Assembly: GCF_006539525.1 (NCBI RefSeq)
Contig: NZ_BJNE01000002.1
Location: 124,001-188,000 of the forward strand
Reading direction: 5' to 3'
DNA length: 64,000 nucleotides
Source of the DNA: Glutamicibacter nicotianae
GTDB lineage: Bacteria; Actinomycetota; Actinomycetes; Actinomycetales; Micrococcaceae
Below the pieces are notes generated by a model. The model saw only the letters and a program-made list of their open reading frames with translations. It was not told the DNA's origin and made no database searches. Each line of letters opens with the position of its first letter. The stretch's first letter is position 1. Of the stretch, positions 1 through 9,549 are shown piece by piece. The translations under genes and the position numbers were made by a program.

Positions 1-1
1 C

Positions 2-1606
2 TTCCGCATCCACCAGGGCTACCTGTACATGTCCCCGATCCCGGTGCCCGATGAGCAAATCGCCGCGCGCGTCTCTGAATTCGAAGCACGCATCGGCCAC
101 TACTTCGGCGACTGGGAGAACAAGCTGGCTGCCTGGCACACCAAGGTCAAGGGCACCATTGCCGATATGGAAGCGCTGCGCTTCGACCCGCTGCCGGAAA
201 TCGTCCCCTTCGAGGACATGGAGAACGGCGTGGGCAAGGACGGTTCGCAGGTCCTGCTGGATAACTACGACAAGCTGATCTCGCTGACCTACCAGAACTG
301 GCAGTACCACTTCGAATTCCTGAACCTGGGCTACATTGCCTACCTGGACTTCTTCAACTTCTGCAAGGAAGTGTTCCCCAACATCCCTGACCAGTCCATC
401 GCCACCATGGTGCAGGGCGTGGACATGGAACTCTTCCGCCCGGACGACGAGCTCAAGGCGCTGGCGCTGCTGGCAGTCGAGCTTAAGCTGTCCGAGCTTT
501 TCTCCAACACCGACGACCCGGCCGCCACCCTGGCCGCCATCGCCGCCGCACCCGGCGGAGAGCGCTGGATCGCGCAGTGGGAAGAAGCCCACGAGCCATG
601 GTTCAACTTCACCATCGGCAACGGCTTCTACGGCCACGACAAGTACTGGAATGAGAACCCGGAAATCCCGCTGGGCTTCATCGCCGACTACATCCGCCGC
701 GTCGAGGAAGGCGCGCAGATCCTGCGTCCCACCGAGAAGCTGATCGCGGAGAAGGAACGCATTGTCGAGGAATACGCCGACCTGCTCGACGGCGAGACCG
801 CACAGGTCTTCGAGGCCAAGCGCGCGCTGGCAGCCACCGCCTACCCGTACGTGGAGAACCACAACTTCTACATCGAGCACTGGACCATGGGCGTCTTCTG
901 GCGCAAGGTCCGCGAGCTGTCGCGCATGCTGGCTGATGCAGGGGTCTTCGAGGATCCAGGGGACCTGCTCTACCTGGGCCGCAACGAGGTGCGCGACGTG
1001 CTCTTCGACCTGGTCACCTCCTTCGGCATCGGGGCCGGCGAGCCGATCGCCGCGGTGGCCCTGCCCAAGAAGATCGCCAAGCGCCGGCAGATCGTCGACG
1101 CGCTGAAGACCGCGCGCCCGGCCCCGGCGCTGAACACCCCGCCGGAATCGATCACCGAGCCATTCACCCGCATGCTGTGGGGCATCACCACCGAACAGGT
1201 GCAGTCCTGGCTGGGCAATGACGAGGACGCCCAGGAGAACGTGCTCAAGGGCATGGCCGCCTCGCCAGGCACCGTCGAGGGCGTGGCACGAGTGGTCATG
1301 CACGCCGACGAGCTGGGCCAGATCCAGCCGGGCGAAATCCTGGTGGCGCCGATCACCGCGCCGAGCTGGGGCCCGATCTTCGGGAAGATCAAGGCCACGG
1401 TCACCGATATCGGCGGCATGATGTCGCACGCGGCGATCGTCTGCCGCGAATACGACCTGCCTGCGGTCACCGGTACCGGCAGCGCCTCGACCACCATCAA
1501 GACCGGCGACCGCCTGCGGGTGGACGGCGGCAAGGGAACCGTGGAAATCCTGGTGGACAGCCCCGTGCTGACCGGGCCTTCAGCCCATTCCCACAACCAC
1601 GGCTAA
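2..1606 (+). CDS. creH: PEP-utilising aryl-phosphate synthase subunit, partial at left edge
   Basis: The frame is open from base 2, so the true start lies outside the window; 535 codons are visible. Near the C-terminus is the swivelling phosphohistidine domain of PEP-utilising enzymes, with the motif TDIGGMMSHAAIVCREYDLP whose histidine carries phosphate. No ATP-grasp domain is visible, so a partner subunit is expected upstream. Downstream are an SDR, a [2Fe-2S] ferredoxin, a ferredoxin reductase, an HD hydrolase and an aldehyde dehydrogenase. That is the reverse of the creC-D-E-F-G-H order as I recall it for the Corynebacterium glutamicum 4-cresol pathway, where CreH/CreI phosphorylate the phenolic hydroxyl before P450 oxidation. 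The family is clear from sequence; the symbol rests on gene order, and it could equally be the CreI-type subunit. Confidence 0.75.
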   Translation, partial: FRIHQGYLYMSPIPVPDEQIAARVSEFEARIGHYFGDWENKLAAWHTKVKGTIADMEALRFDPLPEIVPFEDMENGVGKDGSQVLLDNYDKLISLTYQNWQYHFEFLNLGYIAYLDFFNFCKEVFPNIPDQSIATMVQGVDMELFRPDDELKALALLAVELKLSELFSNTDDPAATLAAIAAAPGGERWIAQWEEAHEPWFNFTIGNGFYGHDKYWNENPEIPLGFIADYIRRVEEGAQILRPTEKLIAEKERIVEEYADLLDGETAQVFEAKRALAATAYPYVENHNFYIEHWTMGVFWRKVRELSRMLADAGVFEDPGDLLYLGRNEVRDVLFDLVTSFGIGAGEPIAAVALPKKIAKRRQIVDALKTARPAPALNTPPESITEPFTRMLWGITTEQVQSWLGNDEDAQENVLKGMAASPGTVEGVARVVMHADELGQIQPGEILVAPITAPSWGPIFGKIKATVTDIGGMMSHAAIVCREYDLPAVTGTGSASTTIKTGDRLRVDGGKGTVEILVDSPVLTGPSAHSHNHG

Positions 1607-1704
1607 TTCCGTCCCAGTACCCCAAGCCGGGATCACCCCGGGTGCCGGCCCGTCCCAGGGCCGGCACCCGCTCAAGAATCTCCAACTGACGAAAGGCACG
1701 ATCC

Positions 1705-2451
1705 ATGAGCAGCTCACCTACGGTGCTGATCACCGGGGCCGCCGGCGGACTGGGCCGGGCCTTCGCCCTCGGGTTCGCCGAACGCGGCTACCAGGTAGCC
1801 GCCGCCGACATCGATTTGGCAGGCACCGAGCAAACCGTGCAGCTGGTCCGCGAAGCCGGCGGGCAGGCGCAGGCCTTCGAAGTGAATGTCACCGACCCGC
1901 AATCCACCGAGCAGATGGCGGCCGGCGCCGCGGAATTCGCCGGCGGACGCATCGACGTGCTGATCAACAACGCGGCGATCTACGCCACCGTGACCCGCTC
2001 GCTGTTCGAGGACATCGACCCCGGCGAATGGGACAAGGTCATGGGTGTGAACCTCAAGGGACCATGGATGGTCACCCGCGCGGCCTCCCCGTTCCTGGCC
2101 GCCGGATCCCGCGTGATCAACCTGGCCAGCGCCACCGTCTACTCCGGCTCCGAGCAGTGGGCCCACTACGTGGCATCCAAGGGCGGAGTCATCGCCCTGA
2201 GCCGGGTGATGGCCAAGGAGCTGGGGCGGCGCGAGATCACCGTGAACACCATCGCCCCGGGGTTCACCCTCACCGAAGCCAGCCTGGGGCTGATGGAAGA
2301 CGCCGCCAGCTACGGCGTGGACCGCGGAGCGCTGAAGCGGGCCAGCCAGCCGGCCGACATCGTCGGCGCCGCACTCTTCCTGGCCGGCCAGGACTCATCC
2401 TTCATCACCGGGCAGACCCTCGTCGTCGACGGCGGACGCCAATTCATCTGA
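1705..2451 (+). CDS. creG: Short-chain alcohol dehydrogenase of the alkylphenol pathway
   Basis: A 248-residue classical SDR. The N-terminal TGAAGGLGRAF is the nucleotide-binding TGxxxGxG motif, NNAA follows near residue 90, and the catalytic pair is YVASK. The ATG is preceded by GAAAGG at good spacing. By position it should oxidise the 4-hydroxybenzyl alcohol left after dephosphorylation to the aldehyde used by the aldehyde dehydrogenase at the end of the operon. It lies 98 bases after the phosphotransferase gene and 51 bases before the ferredoxin gene, on the same strand. The SDR assignment is certain; the substrate is inferred from context. Confidence 0.72.
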   Translation: MSSSPTVLITGAAGGLGRAFALGFAERGYQVAAADIDLAGTEQTVQLVREAGGQAQAFEVNVTDPQSTEQMAAGAAEFAGGRIDVLINNAAIYATVTRSLFEDIDPGEWDKVMGVNLKGPWMVTRAASPFLAAGSRVINLASATVYSGSEQWAHYVASKGGVIALSRVMAKELGRREITVNTIAPGFTLTEASLGLMEDAASYGVDRGALKRASQPADIVGAALFLAGQDSSFITGQTLVVDGGRQFI

Positions 2452-2502
2452 CAACACGCTTCAACCCACAAGACTTCAGTCACTTAAAGAGGAGTGATCA
2501 TC

Positions 2503-2823
2503 ATGGCGACAGTAAATTTCACCGATTTCGAAGGCAACGCACGCAGCGTTGAGGCCAACACCGGCGACTCGGTGATGGAAACCGCTGTGCGTAACGGTGT
2601 CGAAGGCATCGTCGGCGAATGCGGCGGTTCGCTGTCCTGCGCCACCTGCCACGTCTTCGTTGCCGACAGCGATCTGGAATCGCTGGAGCCGATGAGCGAA
2701 ATGGAAGACGAGATGCTCTACGGCACCGCGGTAGACCGCGAAGAGAACTCGCGCCTGTCCTGCCAGATCAAGCTGTGCGAAGGGCAAACGCTCAACGTCA
2801 CCACACCGGAAACGCAGGTATAG
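2503..2823 (+). CDS. creF: [2Fe-2S] ferredoxin (putidaredoxin/adrenodoxin type)
   Basis: A 106-residue plant/vertebrate-type ferredoxin. Cluster ligands are seen as C-x5-C-x2-C in GECGGSLSCATCHVF, with the fourth Cys in RLSCQIKL. This spacing is typical of ferredoxins that feed class I P450s. I place the start at the second candidate, the ATG at 2503, because AGAGGAG lies about ten bases upstream; a GTG at 2494 sits too close to that site. The stop is three bases before the reductase start, so the two are co-translated. It should pass electrons from the reductase to a CreJ-like P450, which is not in this window and presumably lies left of base 1. Confidence 0.8.
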   Translation: MATVNFTDFEGNARSVEANTGDSVMETAVRNGVEGIVGECGGSLSCATCHVFVADSDLESLEPMSEMEDEMLYGTAVDREENSRLSCQIKLCEGQTLNVTTPETQV

Positions 2824-2825
2824 CC

Positions 2826-4121
2826 ATGAACACCGCCACCGCAGTCTCCACCGCCGGCGCCCCGGCCCCGGCGGCGCACACCGCCACCGGCCTGCTGATC
2901 GTCGGCGCATCCCAGTCTGGCGTCCAGCTGGCGATCTCGCTGCGCGCGCTGGGCTACACCGAGCACATCACGCTGCTCGGGGACGAGGACCACCGCCCCT
3001 ACCAGCGCCCGGCGCTGTCCAAGGAATTCCTGCAGGACAAGATCGGCAGCGAGTCGCTGATCTTCCGTTCCAACGACTACTGGGACGAGCACAACGTCAC
3101 CCTGGTCAAGGGCGAACGCATTCAGGACATCGACTCCAACCCGGATGGCTCCGGGGTTGCCGTGGGCAGCTCCGGCACCCGCTACCCCTACACCCGCCTC
3201 GCGCTGGCGGTCGGCGCCCGCCCCCGCCGATTCGAGGCTGAAGGCAGCGACCTGCACGGCGTGGTGTACCTGCGCAACGCCGATGACGCACTGCATCTGA
3301 AGGACCTGGCCCCGAATGCCACCGATGTGGTGGTCATCGGCGGCGGATTCATCGGACTGGAAGCGGCCAGCTCGCTGCAGGCCATGGGCAAGAGGGTCAC
3401 CGTGCTGGAATACGGCCCGCGCCTGGTCGGCCGCGCGGTCGGCGAAGACACCAGCGGCTACTTCCTGCGCAAGCACCGCGAACGCGGGCTCGACATCCAT
3501 CTGGAAGCCCGGGTGCGCAAGATCCATGGCGCCGACGGCCAGGTGAGCGCCGTCGAGCTGGAAACCGGAGAGGTGATCGACGCGCAAATCGTGCTGGTCG
3601 GCATCGGTGTCATCCCGAACACCGAGCTCGGCGAGAAGCTCGGCCTGGACATCGAGAACGGCATTGTTGTCGATCACGCGGCCCTGGCCTCGGATGGCCA
3701 TACCCTGGTGGTCGGCGACGTGGCGAACATGCCCAACCCGGTCCCCTCAGCGCCCGAGGGCGAACGCATCCGTTTGGAGTCGGTGAACAACGCCGTGGAG
3801 CACGCCAAGGTGGCAGCCTACGCCCTGATGGGCCAGCGCGAAGCCTACGCCGGCATCCCGTGGTTCTGGTCCAACCAGGCCGACATGAAGCTGCAGATCG
3901 CCGGCCTGTCCCTGGGCTTCGACTCCACCGTGAAGCGCGAAGTCCCGGAGAAGGGCAAATTCACCGTGCTGTACTACCGCGACGGCCGGATCATCGCCGC
4001 CGACTGCGTGAACGCGCCGCTGGACTTCATGGCAGTGAAGCAGGCTTTGGCCGCCGGGAAGAACATTGACCCGCAGGCCAGCGCCGATCCTGCCGTCCAA
4101 CTCAAGACCCTGATTGCCTGA
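2826..4121 (+). CDS. creE: FAD-dependent ferredoxin reductase (putidaredoxin reductase type)
   Basis: 431 residues. A first dinucleotide fold begins near residue 23 (LLIVGASQSG) and a second near residue 165 (VVVIGGGFIGLEAAS); PYQRPALSKE is the usual FAD-contact segment, and VVGDVAN near residue 300 is the second FAD motif. This matches the NADH-dependent putidaredoxin/rubredoxin reductase family in length and order. The first dinucleotide motif reads GASQSG instead of GxGxxG, a variation that some members tolerate. It directly follows the ferredoxin gene and precedes the HD hydrolase by seven bases. The role is NADH to ferredoxin to P450 electron transfer. Confidence 0.8.
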   Translation: MNTATAVSTAGAPAPAAHTATGLLIVGASQSGVQLAISLRALGYTEHITLLGDEDHRPYQRPALSKEFLQDKIGSESLIFRSNDYWDEHNVTLVKGERIQDIDSNPDGSGVAVGSSGTRYPYTRLALAVGARPRRFEAEGSDLHGVVYLRNADDALHLKDLAPNATDVVVIGGGFIGLEAASSLQAMGKRVTVLEYGPRLVGRAVGEDTSGYFLRKHRERGLDIHLEARVRKIHGADGQVSAVELETGEVIDAQIVLVGIGVIPNTELGEKLGLDIENGIVVDHAALASDGHTLVVGDVANMPNPVPSAPEGERIRLESVNNAVEHAKVAAYALMGQREAYAGIPWFWSNQADMKLQIAGLSLGFDSTVKREVPEKGKFTVLYYRDGRIIAADCVNAPLDFMAVKQALAAGKNIDPQASADPAVQLKTLIA

Positions 4122-4128
4122 GGACATC

Positions 4129-4797
4129 ATGACTACTTTGAATGACACCCGGCCACTGCCCGCGCAGGGCACCATCAACACCTCGCCGATTGCGCTCGAT
4201 GAGCACCTCGACGGCGAGCTGGATGCGATCTGGGCCGCAGTGGAACCCGAAACCCGGGCCCGCGGCAACGACATCCACCTGCCGATTTCCCTGTCCTTCG
4301 CCCGCCGCTTGTGCGACGCCTACCCGGACGCGGACCGCACCCTGGTGCTGGTGTCCACCTTGCTGCACGACACCGGCTGGGCCCACGTGGATGAGGACAA
4401 GATCATCTCCGACGGCTTCCGCGGGGACTGGCGCAAGGCAGATATCCGCTTCCAGCATGAGCAGGAGGGCTGCGCAGTGGCCAGGCGCGTGCTGCCGCCG
4501 CTGGGCTATGACGCAGAATTCGTCGAGGCGGTCTGCGCGATCATCGACGGGCATGACACCCGTGCCGAGGCGTATTCGCTGGAGGACGCGCTGATGCGCG
4601 ACGCGGATCGGCTGTGGCGCTTCGACCAGGCGGGCATTGCGCTGGCTTCGGGCTGGTTCGGCCAGGACCCGAGCACCTACACTGACCGGCTGGAAACCGA
4701 GATCATCCCGGAGCTGATCACCGAGGCTGCGGTCGCCATGGCAACCGCCGACCTGGCCCGTTCCCGTTCGCTGCTGCGCACGAAGGTGCTGCGATGA
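4129..4797 (+). CDS. creD: HD-domain phosphohydrolase (4-hydroxybenzyl alcohol phosphate type)
   Basis: 222 residues with HD-superfamily signatures: TLLHDTGW holds the HD pair, a HEQEG histidine and IIDGHDT follow, and the closing Asp is in DADRLWRFD. The start is set at the ATG preceded by GAGGA five bases upstream. The stop overlaps the aldehyde dehydrogenase start (ATGA), implying translational coupling. In the cre pathway the phosphate added to the phenol is removed after methyl oxidation by an HD phosphohydrolase, and this gene fills that slot. HD proteins hydrolyse many phosphates, so the assignment is contextual. Confidence 0.7.
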   Translation: MTTLNDTRPLPAQGTINTSPIALDEHLDGELDAIWAAVEPETRARGNDIHLPISLSFARRLCDAYPDADRTLVLVSTLLHDTGWAHVDEDKIISDGFRGDWRKADIRFQHEQEGCAVARRVLPPLGYDAEFVEAVCAIIDGHDTRAEAYSLEDALMRDADRLWRFDQAGIALASGWFGQDPSTYTDRLETEIIPELITEAAVAMATADLARSRSLLRTKVLR

Positions 4798-6287
4798 TTA
4801 CGGCCGCAACCACGCGCGAGCAGCTGGCGATCCCGCACCGCCACGTCGACACGCATTTCATTGACGGTCAATGGGTCCGCTCCGCCGGAACCGAACGCAT
4901 CGAAGTCACCGACCCGGCCACCGGGAAAGTCTGGGGTTCGGTGCCGGCAGGCAATACCCGGGATGTCGAGCGCGCGGTGGGAGCCGCGCACTCAGCCTTC
5001 CACGGCGAGCAGTGGCGAAGCTATTCGCCGTCGGACCGTGCGGCGCTGCTGTTGCGCATCGCCGAGGAAGTCGAAGCCCGGGCCACCGAGCTCTCGCTGA
5101 CCAATACGCTGGAGAACGGTTCCCCGGTCTCCGAAACCGGTGGAGCGGCGGCCAATGCCGCTGGCATCTTGCGCTACTTCGCCTCGCTGGCACCGATGCT
5201 GGAAAACGAGGACCTGCGGCCCTTCCCGAACGGGGCAGGGGAGTCCCTGGTGCGCCGCGACCCGGTTGGGGTCTGCGCGCTGATTGCTCCGTGGAACTTC
5301 CCGATCAACCTGATGGTGATCAAGCTGGCTCCGGCGTTGCTGGCCGGGTGCACCGTGGTCATGAAACCGGCCTCGCCCACCCCGCTGTCCTTCCGCATCA
5401 TCATGGATGCCATGGCTGCCGCCGGGGTGCCGGCAGGCGTGGCGAACCTGGTCACCGGACCGGGGCGCATGGGCGATGAGCTGGTCCGCCATCCCCTGGT
5501 CTCCAAGGTGGCCTTCACCGGCTCCACTCCTGTGGGGCGCAAGATTGCCGCGGCCTGCGGCGAGCTGCTTCGGCCGGTCACCTTGGAACTGGGAGGCAAG
5601 TCCAGCGCGCTGGTGCTGCCGGATGCGGACCTGGACGTGCTCAGCTCGCGGCTGATCCGCTCATGCATGCGCAACACCGGGCAGACCTGCTACATCTCCA
5701 CCCGGATTCTGGCTCCGGCGCAGCGCTATGGCGAGGTCGTCGAGGCGGTACGTGCAACGATCGCCGCCGGAGTCCAGGGGGACCCGCTGAAGCCGGACAC
5801 GGTGTTCGGCCCCTCGGCCAACAAGAGCCAGTACGAGACGGTGCTCGGCTACCTTGAGGCAGGCCATGCCGAAGGTGCGCAGGCGGTCACCGGTGGACGC
5901 AAGGCCACGATGGGCGGAGACCTGGCCGGCGGCTACTTCATCGAGCCAACGGTCTTTGCCGACGTCACCCCGGACATGAGGATTTCCCGCGAGGAGATCT
6001 TCGGGCCGGTGATTACCGTGCTCAAGTACCAGGACGAGGCCGAGGGCATTGCGCTAGCGAACAACACCGAATTCGGGTTGGGCGGACTGGTCTTCAGTGC
6101 CGATGAGAAGCATGCGGTGCAGGTCGCTGACCGGATCGATTCAGGCAGTGTGGGCATCAACTTCTTCGCTTCGAACCATGCGGCGCCATTTGGCGGCCGG
6201 CACGACTCGGGCCTGGGCGCCGAATACGGTCCCGAGGGTCTCTCGGCGTACCTGAGCTACAAGTCGATTCATCGCGAGGTCCGCTAG
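4794..6287 (+). CDS. creC: Aldehyde dehydrogenase (4-hydroxybenzaldehyde type)
   Basis: 497 residues, normal length for the NAD(P)-dependent ALDH family. APWNFP is the cofactor loop, FTGSTPVG the Rossmann segment, ELGGKS carries the catalytic Glu, and NTGQTCYIS the nucleophilic Cys. It is the last gene of the + strand operon, overlapping the HD hydrolase stop by four bases, and is followed within 25 bases by a strong terminator. It should convert the aldehyde made by the SDR into 4-hydroxybenzoate, which enters the protocatechuate pathway. The family is certain; the substrate is inferred. Confidence 0.75.
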   Translation: MITAATTREQLAIPHRHVDTHFIDGQWVRSAGTERIEVTDPATGKVWGSVPAGNTRDVERAVGAAHSAFHGEQWRSYSPSDRAALLLRIAEEVEARATELSLTNTLENGSPVSETGGAAANAAGILRYFASLAPMLENEDLRPFPNGAGESLVRRDPVGVCALIAPWNFPINLMVIKLAPALLAGCTVVMKPASPTPLSFRIIMDAMAAAGVPAGVANLVTGPGRMGDELVRHPLVSKVAFTGSTPVGRKIAAACGELLRPVTLELGGKSSALVLPDADLDVLSSRLIRSCMRNTGQTCYISTRILAPAQRYGEVVEAVRATIAAGVQGDPLKPDTVFGPSANKSQYETVLGYLEAGHAEGAQAVTGGRKATMGGDLAGGYFIEPTVFADVTPDMRISREEIFGPVITVLKYQDEAEGIALANNTEFGLGGLVFSADEKHAVQVADRIDSGSVGINFFASNHAAPFGGRHDSGLGAEYGPEGLSAYLSYKSIHREVR

Positions 6288-6307
6288 CAAAACACCTTCC
6301 GGAAAGC

Positions 6308-6361
6308 ATGGCGGCAGGACGTTTCAGGCCCACTGGGTCTGAGGCGTCCTGCTGCCATTTT
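6308..6361 (+). terminator. Terminator after the cre-type operon
   Basis: A long, nearly perfect hairpin: the arms 6308-6332 and 6333-6357 pair over about 25 bases with a few mismatches, followed by TTTT. It starts 21 bases after the aldehyde dehydrogenase stop. The rest of the gap up to 6623 holds no coding sequence that I can support. Confidence 0.75.
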
Positions 6362-6623
6362 CGGGTGCTGGAACCGAATCGCGGATACCTGCGAAAATCG
6401 CCAAAATTACAGGTCAAATACGATAAATGCGGTTTGCTAAGAGGGCTTCCGCTGGGTGGAAGATTGCCATGGTGCTTCGGCGTGGAAGGAAGCGGGATTG
6501 CTGCTAGCCCTCAATGTGTCCCGCATCACAATGACGCGTAGATGAGGAAACTTTTCCGGATCATCGGCAGCGACAGCGCAGTTGACGCTCGATGATCACG
6601 CCACCCAGCTAAGGAGCCCCAGG

Positions 6624-8462
6624 ATGCAGTAGCACCACGACGGATATGTCGGCCGCAATCCCTGGATCAGTAATGCAGAAGGAACGGGCCCGAATCGCAG
6701 CGCCGAACTGCCTGAGACCATGGATGTGCTCATCGTCGGCGCAGGGCCTGCCGGCATCGTCCAGGCTGCCCAGCTGACCGAATACCCCGAAGTCCACACC
6801 CGCATCATCGAGGCCCGCCCCCAGTGGCTGGCCGCAGGCCGTGCCGATGGACTGTTCCCGCGCAGCTGCTAAACCTTCCAGGCCTTCGAGTTCTACGACG
6901 AGATTGCCCACGAGGCGGCGCATATGCGCGAGATGAGCTTCTGGGGACCCCACCCGGAGAACCCGGCAGAAATTGCCCGCGGAGCCCGCGCCGATGACCC
7001 GCCGGCCTATGTCAGCGAATTCCCGATCCTCACCGTCAACCAGGCCCGCGTCAACATCAACTACGGCGTGGAGTTCCTGGACCTGGTGGTCCACGAAACA
7101 GGCGAGTACCCGGTTCAGGTGCGCATCAACGACGAGCACGGCATCGAACGCACCGTGCGCGCCAAGTACGTGGTCGGCTGCGGCGGCGCACGCAGCAAGG
7201 TGCGCAGCTGCATCGGCGTCGAGGTCGTCACCGACCCGGCCGACCAAGCCTGGGTGGTCATCGACATGCTGGCCAACACCGACTTCCCCGATTTCCGCAC
7301 GCGCAGCGGCATCCAGTCCGACAAGGACGGATCGATTCTGCTGATACCCCGAGAAGGCGGCTTCCTGACCCGCTTCTACGTTTCGCTGGAAACCCCGAAC
7401 GATGAAAACCGGGCACGGATCCGCGCCACCACCGCGGAAGAAGCCATCGCCCGCGCCAATCGCATCCTGCGTCCATACTCGGTGGATGTGCGCGAGGTGA
7501 CCTGGTTCAGCATCTACGAGGTGCGCCACTCGGTGGCCCAGAGCTTCGACGATGTTGCCGCGAAGAACGACCCGTCGCTGAACCCGCGGGTGTTCATTGC
7601 CGGGGACGCCTGCCATACGCACAGCGCCAAGGCCGGCCAGGGCATGAATGTCTCCATCCAGGATGGGTGGAACCTGTCCTGGAAGCTGGGCCAGGTGCTG
7701 ACCGGGCGCAGCGACGGGTCCCTGCTGAAAACCTACAACGAAGAGCGCCAGGACGTAGCGCAGAAGCTCATCGACTACGACAAGGAATGGTCGGCGATGA
7801 TGTCGCGCAGCCCGGAGGAAATGGAGGGCCCGCACGAGATCGTCGACTTCTTCGTGAATACCGCCAGCTTCCCGGGCGGCTTCGACACCAGATACGAGCA
7901 GTCCTCGCTGACCGGCGGCACCGAGCACCAGCAGCTGGCCGAAGGCTTCCCTGTGGGCATGCGCTTCAAGTCCGCGCAGGTCTCCCGCGTGTGCGATACC
8001 ACCACGGTGCACCTGGGGCACCACTTCCGTGCCGATGGTCGCTGGCGGCTCTACGCCTTTGCCGACGAATCGGGGCAGGAGGTTGCCGCGCTCGCCGGCT
8101 GGCTGGAGCATTCCGCCGATTCGCCAATCACCGCGTACACCGCTGAGGGCCAAGATATCGACAGCGTTTTCGATGCCAAGGTGATCTACCAGCAGGATTA
8201 CCACGACGTGGACATCAATAAGGTGCCGCGGCGGTTCCTCCCGAAGGTGGGCCAGGCACAGATCATGGACTGGGAAAAGGTCTACACGGCGATCGGGCAC
8301 CAGGACATCTTCACCGAGCGCGGGATCGACCGGGCAGGTGCCCTGGTCGTCGTCCGCCCGGACATGTATGTAGCCCAGGTGCTGTCGCTGGCTGCCCGTG
8401 CGGAACTGGCCGAGTTCTTCGCGCAGAACATGGCATCGCCGAAGGTGCCTGAATTCTCCTGA
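6624..8462 (+). pseudogene. 3-hydroxybenzoate 4-monooxygenase-like FAD enzyme with two nonsense codons
   Basis: One continuous frame from ATG 6624 to 8462 encodes a flavoprotein aromatic hydroxylase of the MobA/phenol 2-monooxygenase type, interrupted by TAG at codon 3 (6630-6632) and TAA at codon 83 (6870-6872). Upstream of the second stop is the FAD motif VLIVGAGPAG; downstream are the NQARV segment, FIAGDACHTHSAKAGQGMN (second FAD motif) and the C-terminal thioredoxin-like domain. Family members I remember start MQYHHxGY, so codon 3 looks like a mutated Tyr codon and codon 83 a mutated Gln codon. About 15-20 residues expected after NQARV also seem missing. Translation from an internal ATG near 6924 would lack the FAD-binding fold. 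Read as a recent pseudogene; sequencing error is less likely because both lesions are substitutions. Confidence 0.8.
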
Positions 8463-8481
8463 TCTTCGCCCGGCTGTGCAG

Positions 8482-8525
8482 CAGCAGGTTGCCCCGGTGT
8501 CCCTAGGGCCCGGGGTAACCTGCTG
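8482..8525 (+). repeat. Inverted repeat after the broken hydroxylase gene
   Basis: Arms 8482-8497 and 8510-8525 pair over 16 bases with one mismatch around a 12-base loop. There is no T-run after it, so it may be a weak terminator or mRNA-stabilising hairpin. It lies 20 bases after the hydroxylase stop. Confidence 0.5.
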
Positions 8526-8669
8526 TCCAGAACATGTCGGGACTTCTTGGCGGCGTGGCGGTTGAAGATGACTGTTGCAGTGCGGGCAGATGCGTCTCCA
8601 GCGAGCAGGATGCAGGGGCTACTTCGTGGCAGTGTGCGGCCGGGGGCTGGGAAATGGTCCGAAAATCAA

Positions 8670-8705
8670 GGGAACCCCGGTGCCGAAGCACCGGGGTTCC
8701 CTTTT
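8670..8705 (+). terminator. Rho-independent terminator
   Basis: A perfect 13-bp stem (8670-8682 with 8689-8701), a six-base loop and TTTT at 8702-8705. It closes the + strand unit of the broken hydroxylase and faces the convergent racemase gene. Nothing else is seen between 8463 and 8794. Confidence 0.85.
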
Positions 8706-8794
8706 GTCATCACTCGCACCTTCATGAGGTACTTATTACTCTAGAACGGCTGACTGTGAGCTCGCTGGGTTGAGCCTGCCATTTGGCTTGGCAT

Positions 8795-9541
8795 TCAGCG
8801 GCTCGCCAGGCCGGCGGTCGCCGGGACCATCGGAAAGCCGGTTACGGTTTTGGGCCGCGGGGGAGCGTAGGTGCGCACCTTGGAGGTGCTCAGCCCCATC
8901 CGGACCAGCGACTCCGCGATGGTTACCGCCGCACGCACGCCATCGACAATCGGCACGCCGGTGGCCAGCCGCACCTGGTCCTCCAGCTCGGCCATGCCGC
9001 CGCAGCCCAGGCAGATCACTTCGGCCTTGTCCTGCTCGACCGCTTGGCGGGATTGCTCGACAATGGCCGCCACCGCGCGCTGCGGATCGGATTCCAGTTC
9101 CAGCACGCCCAGCCCGCTGGCACGCACCGAGGCGAGCCGGTCGGTCAGGCCAGCCAATTTCAACCGGTCCTCGATCAGCGGCACCGTGCGGTCCAGCGTG
9201 GTGACCACCGAATACTTGTGGCCGAGGAATTGGGCGGTGGAGGCGGCGGCTTCGGTGATGTCCACAACCGGGACATCCAGCAGCTCCTGCAGGCCCTCGC
9301 GGCCGTGCTCCCCGTAGCCCGCCTGGATGACCGCGTCGAAAGGCTCGGTGTAGCGGACCACCTTGTCCATTACGGCGATGGCGGCCAGATAGCTTTCGAA
9401 ATTGCCTTCGCAGGAATCGGCCCCGAAGTCCGGGGTCAGTTCGACGATTTCCGTGCCTGGCGAGGCGACCTGCCGGGCGGAATCCCCGATGGCGCGGGTC
9501 ATGGATTGCGTGGTATTGACGTTCAGGATCAGAATGCGCAT
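8795..9541 (-). CDS. Asp/Glu/hydantoin racemase family, probable allantoin racemase
   Basis: 248 residues of the hydantoin/allantoin racemase family: NVNTTQSMT near the N-terminus, one catalytic Cys segment (DSCEGNFESY) near residue 50, and the second in ICLGCGGMAE near residue 175. It starts eight bases after the NCS1 permease stop, so the two form an operon. With allantoinase, glyoxylate carboligase and tartronate semialdehyde reductase divergently encoded, the likely job is interconverting allantoin enantiomers so that a stereospecific allantoinase can use the racemate (HpxA-like role). Hydantoin racemase activity is the alternative. Confidence 0.7.
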   Translation of the reverse strand: MRILILNVNTTQSMTRAIGDSARQVASPGTEIVELTPDFGADSCEGNFESYLAAIAVMDKVVRYTEPFDAVIQAGYGEHGREGLQELLDVPVVDITEAAASTAQFLGHKYSVVTTLDRTVPLIEDRLKLAGLTDRLASVRASGLGVLELESDPQRAVAAIVEQSRQAVEQDKAEVICLGCGGMAELEDQVRLATGVPIVDGVRAAVTIAESLVRMGLSTSKVRTYAPPRPKTVTGFPMVPATAGLASR

Positions 9542-9549
9542 GAGTAGTC

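Noticed and set aside
6609-8300. A 563-codon frame antisense to the broken hydroxylase, possibly the real gene
   Set aside because: It has no recognisable domain, whereas the + strand frame keeps both FAD motifs and the C-terminal domain despite two stops.
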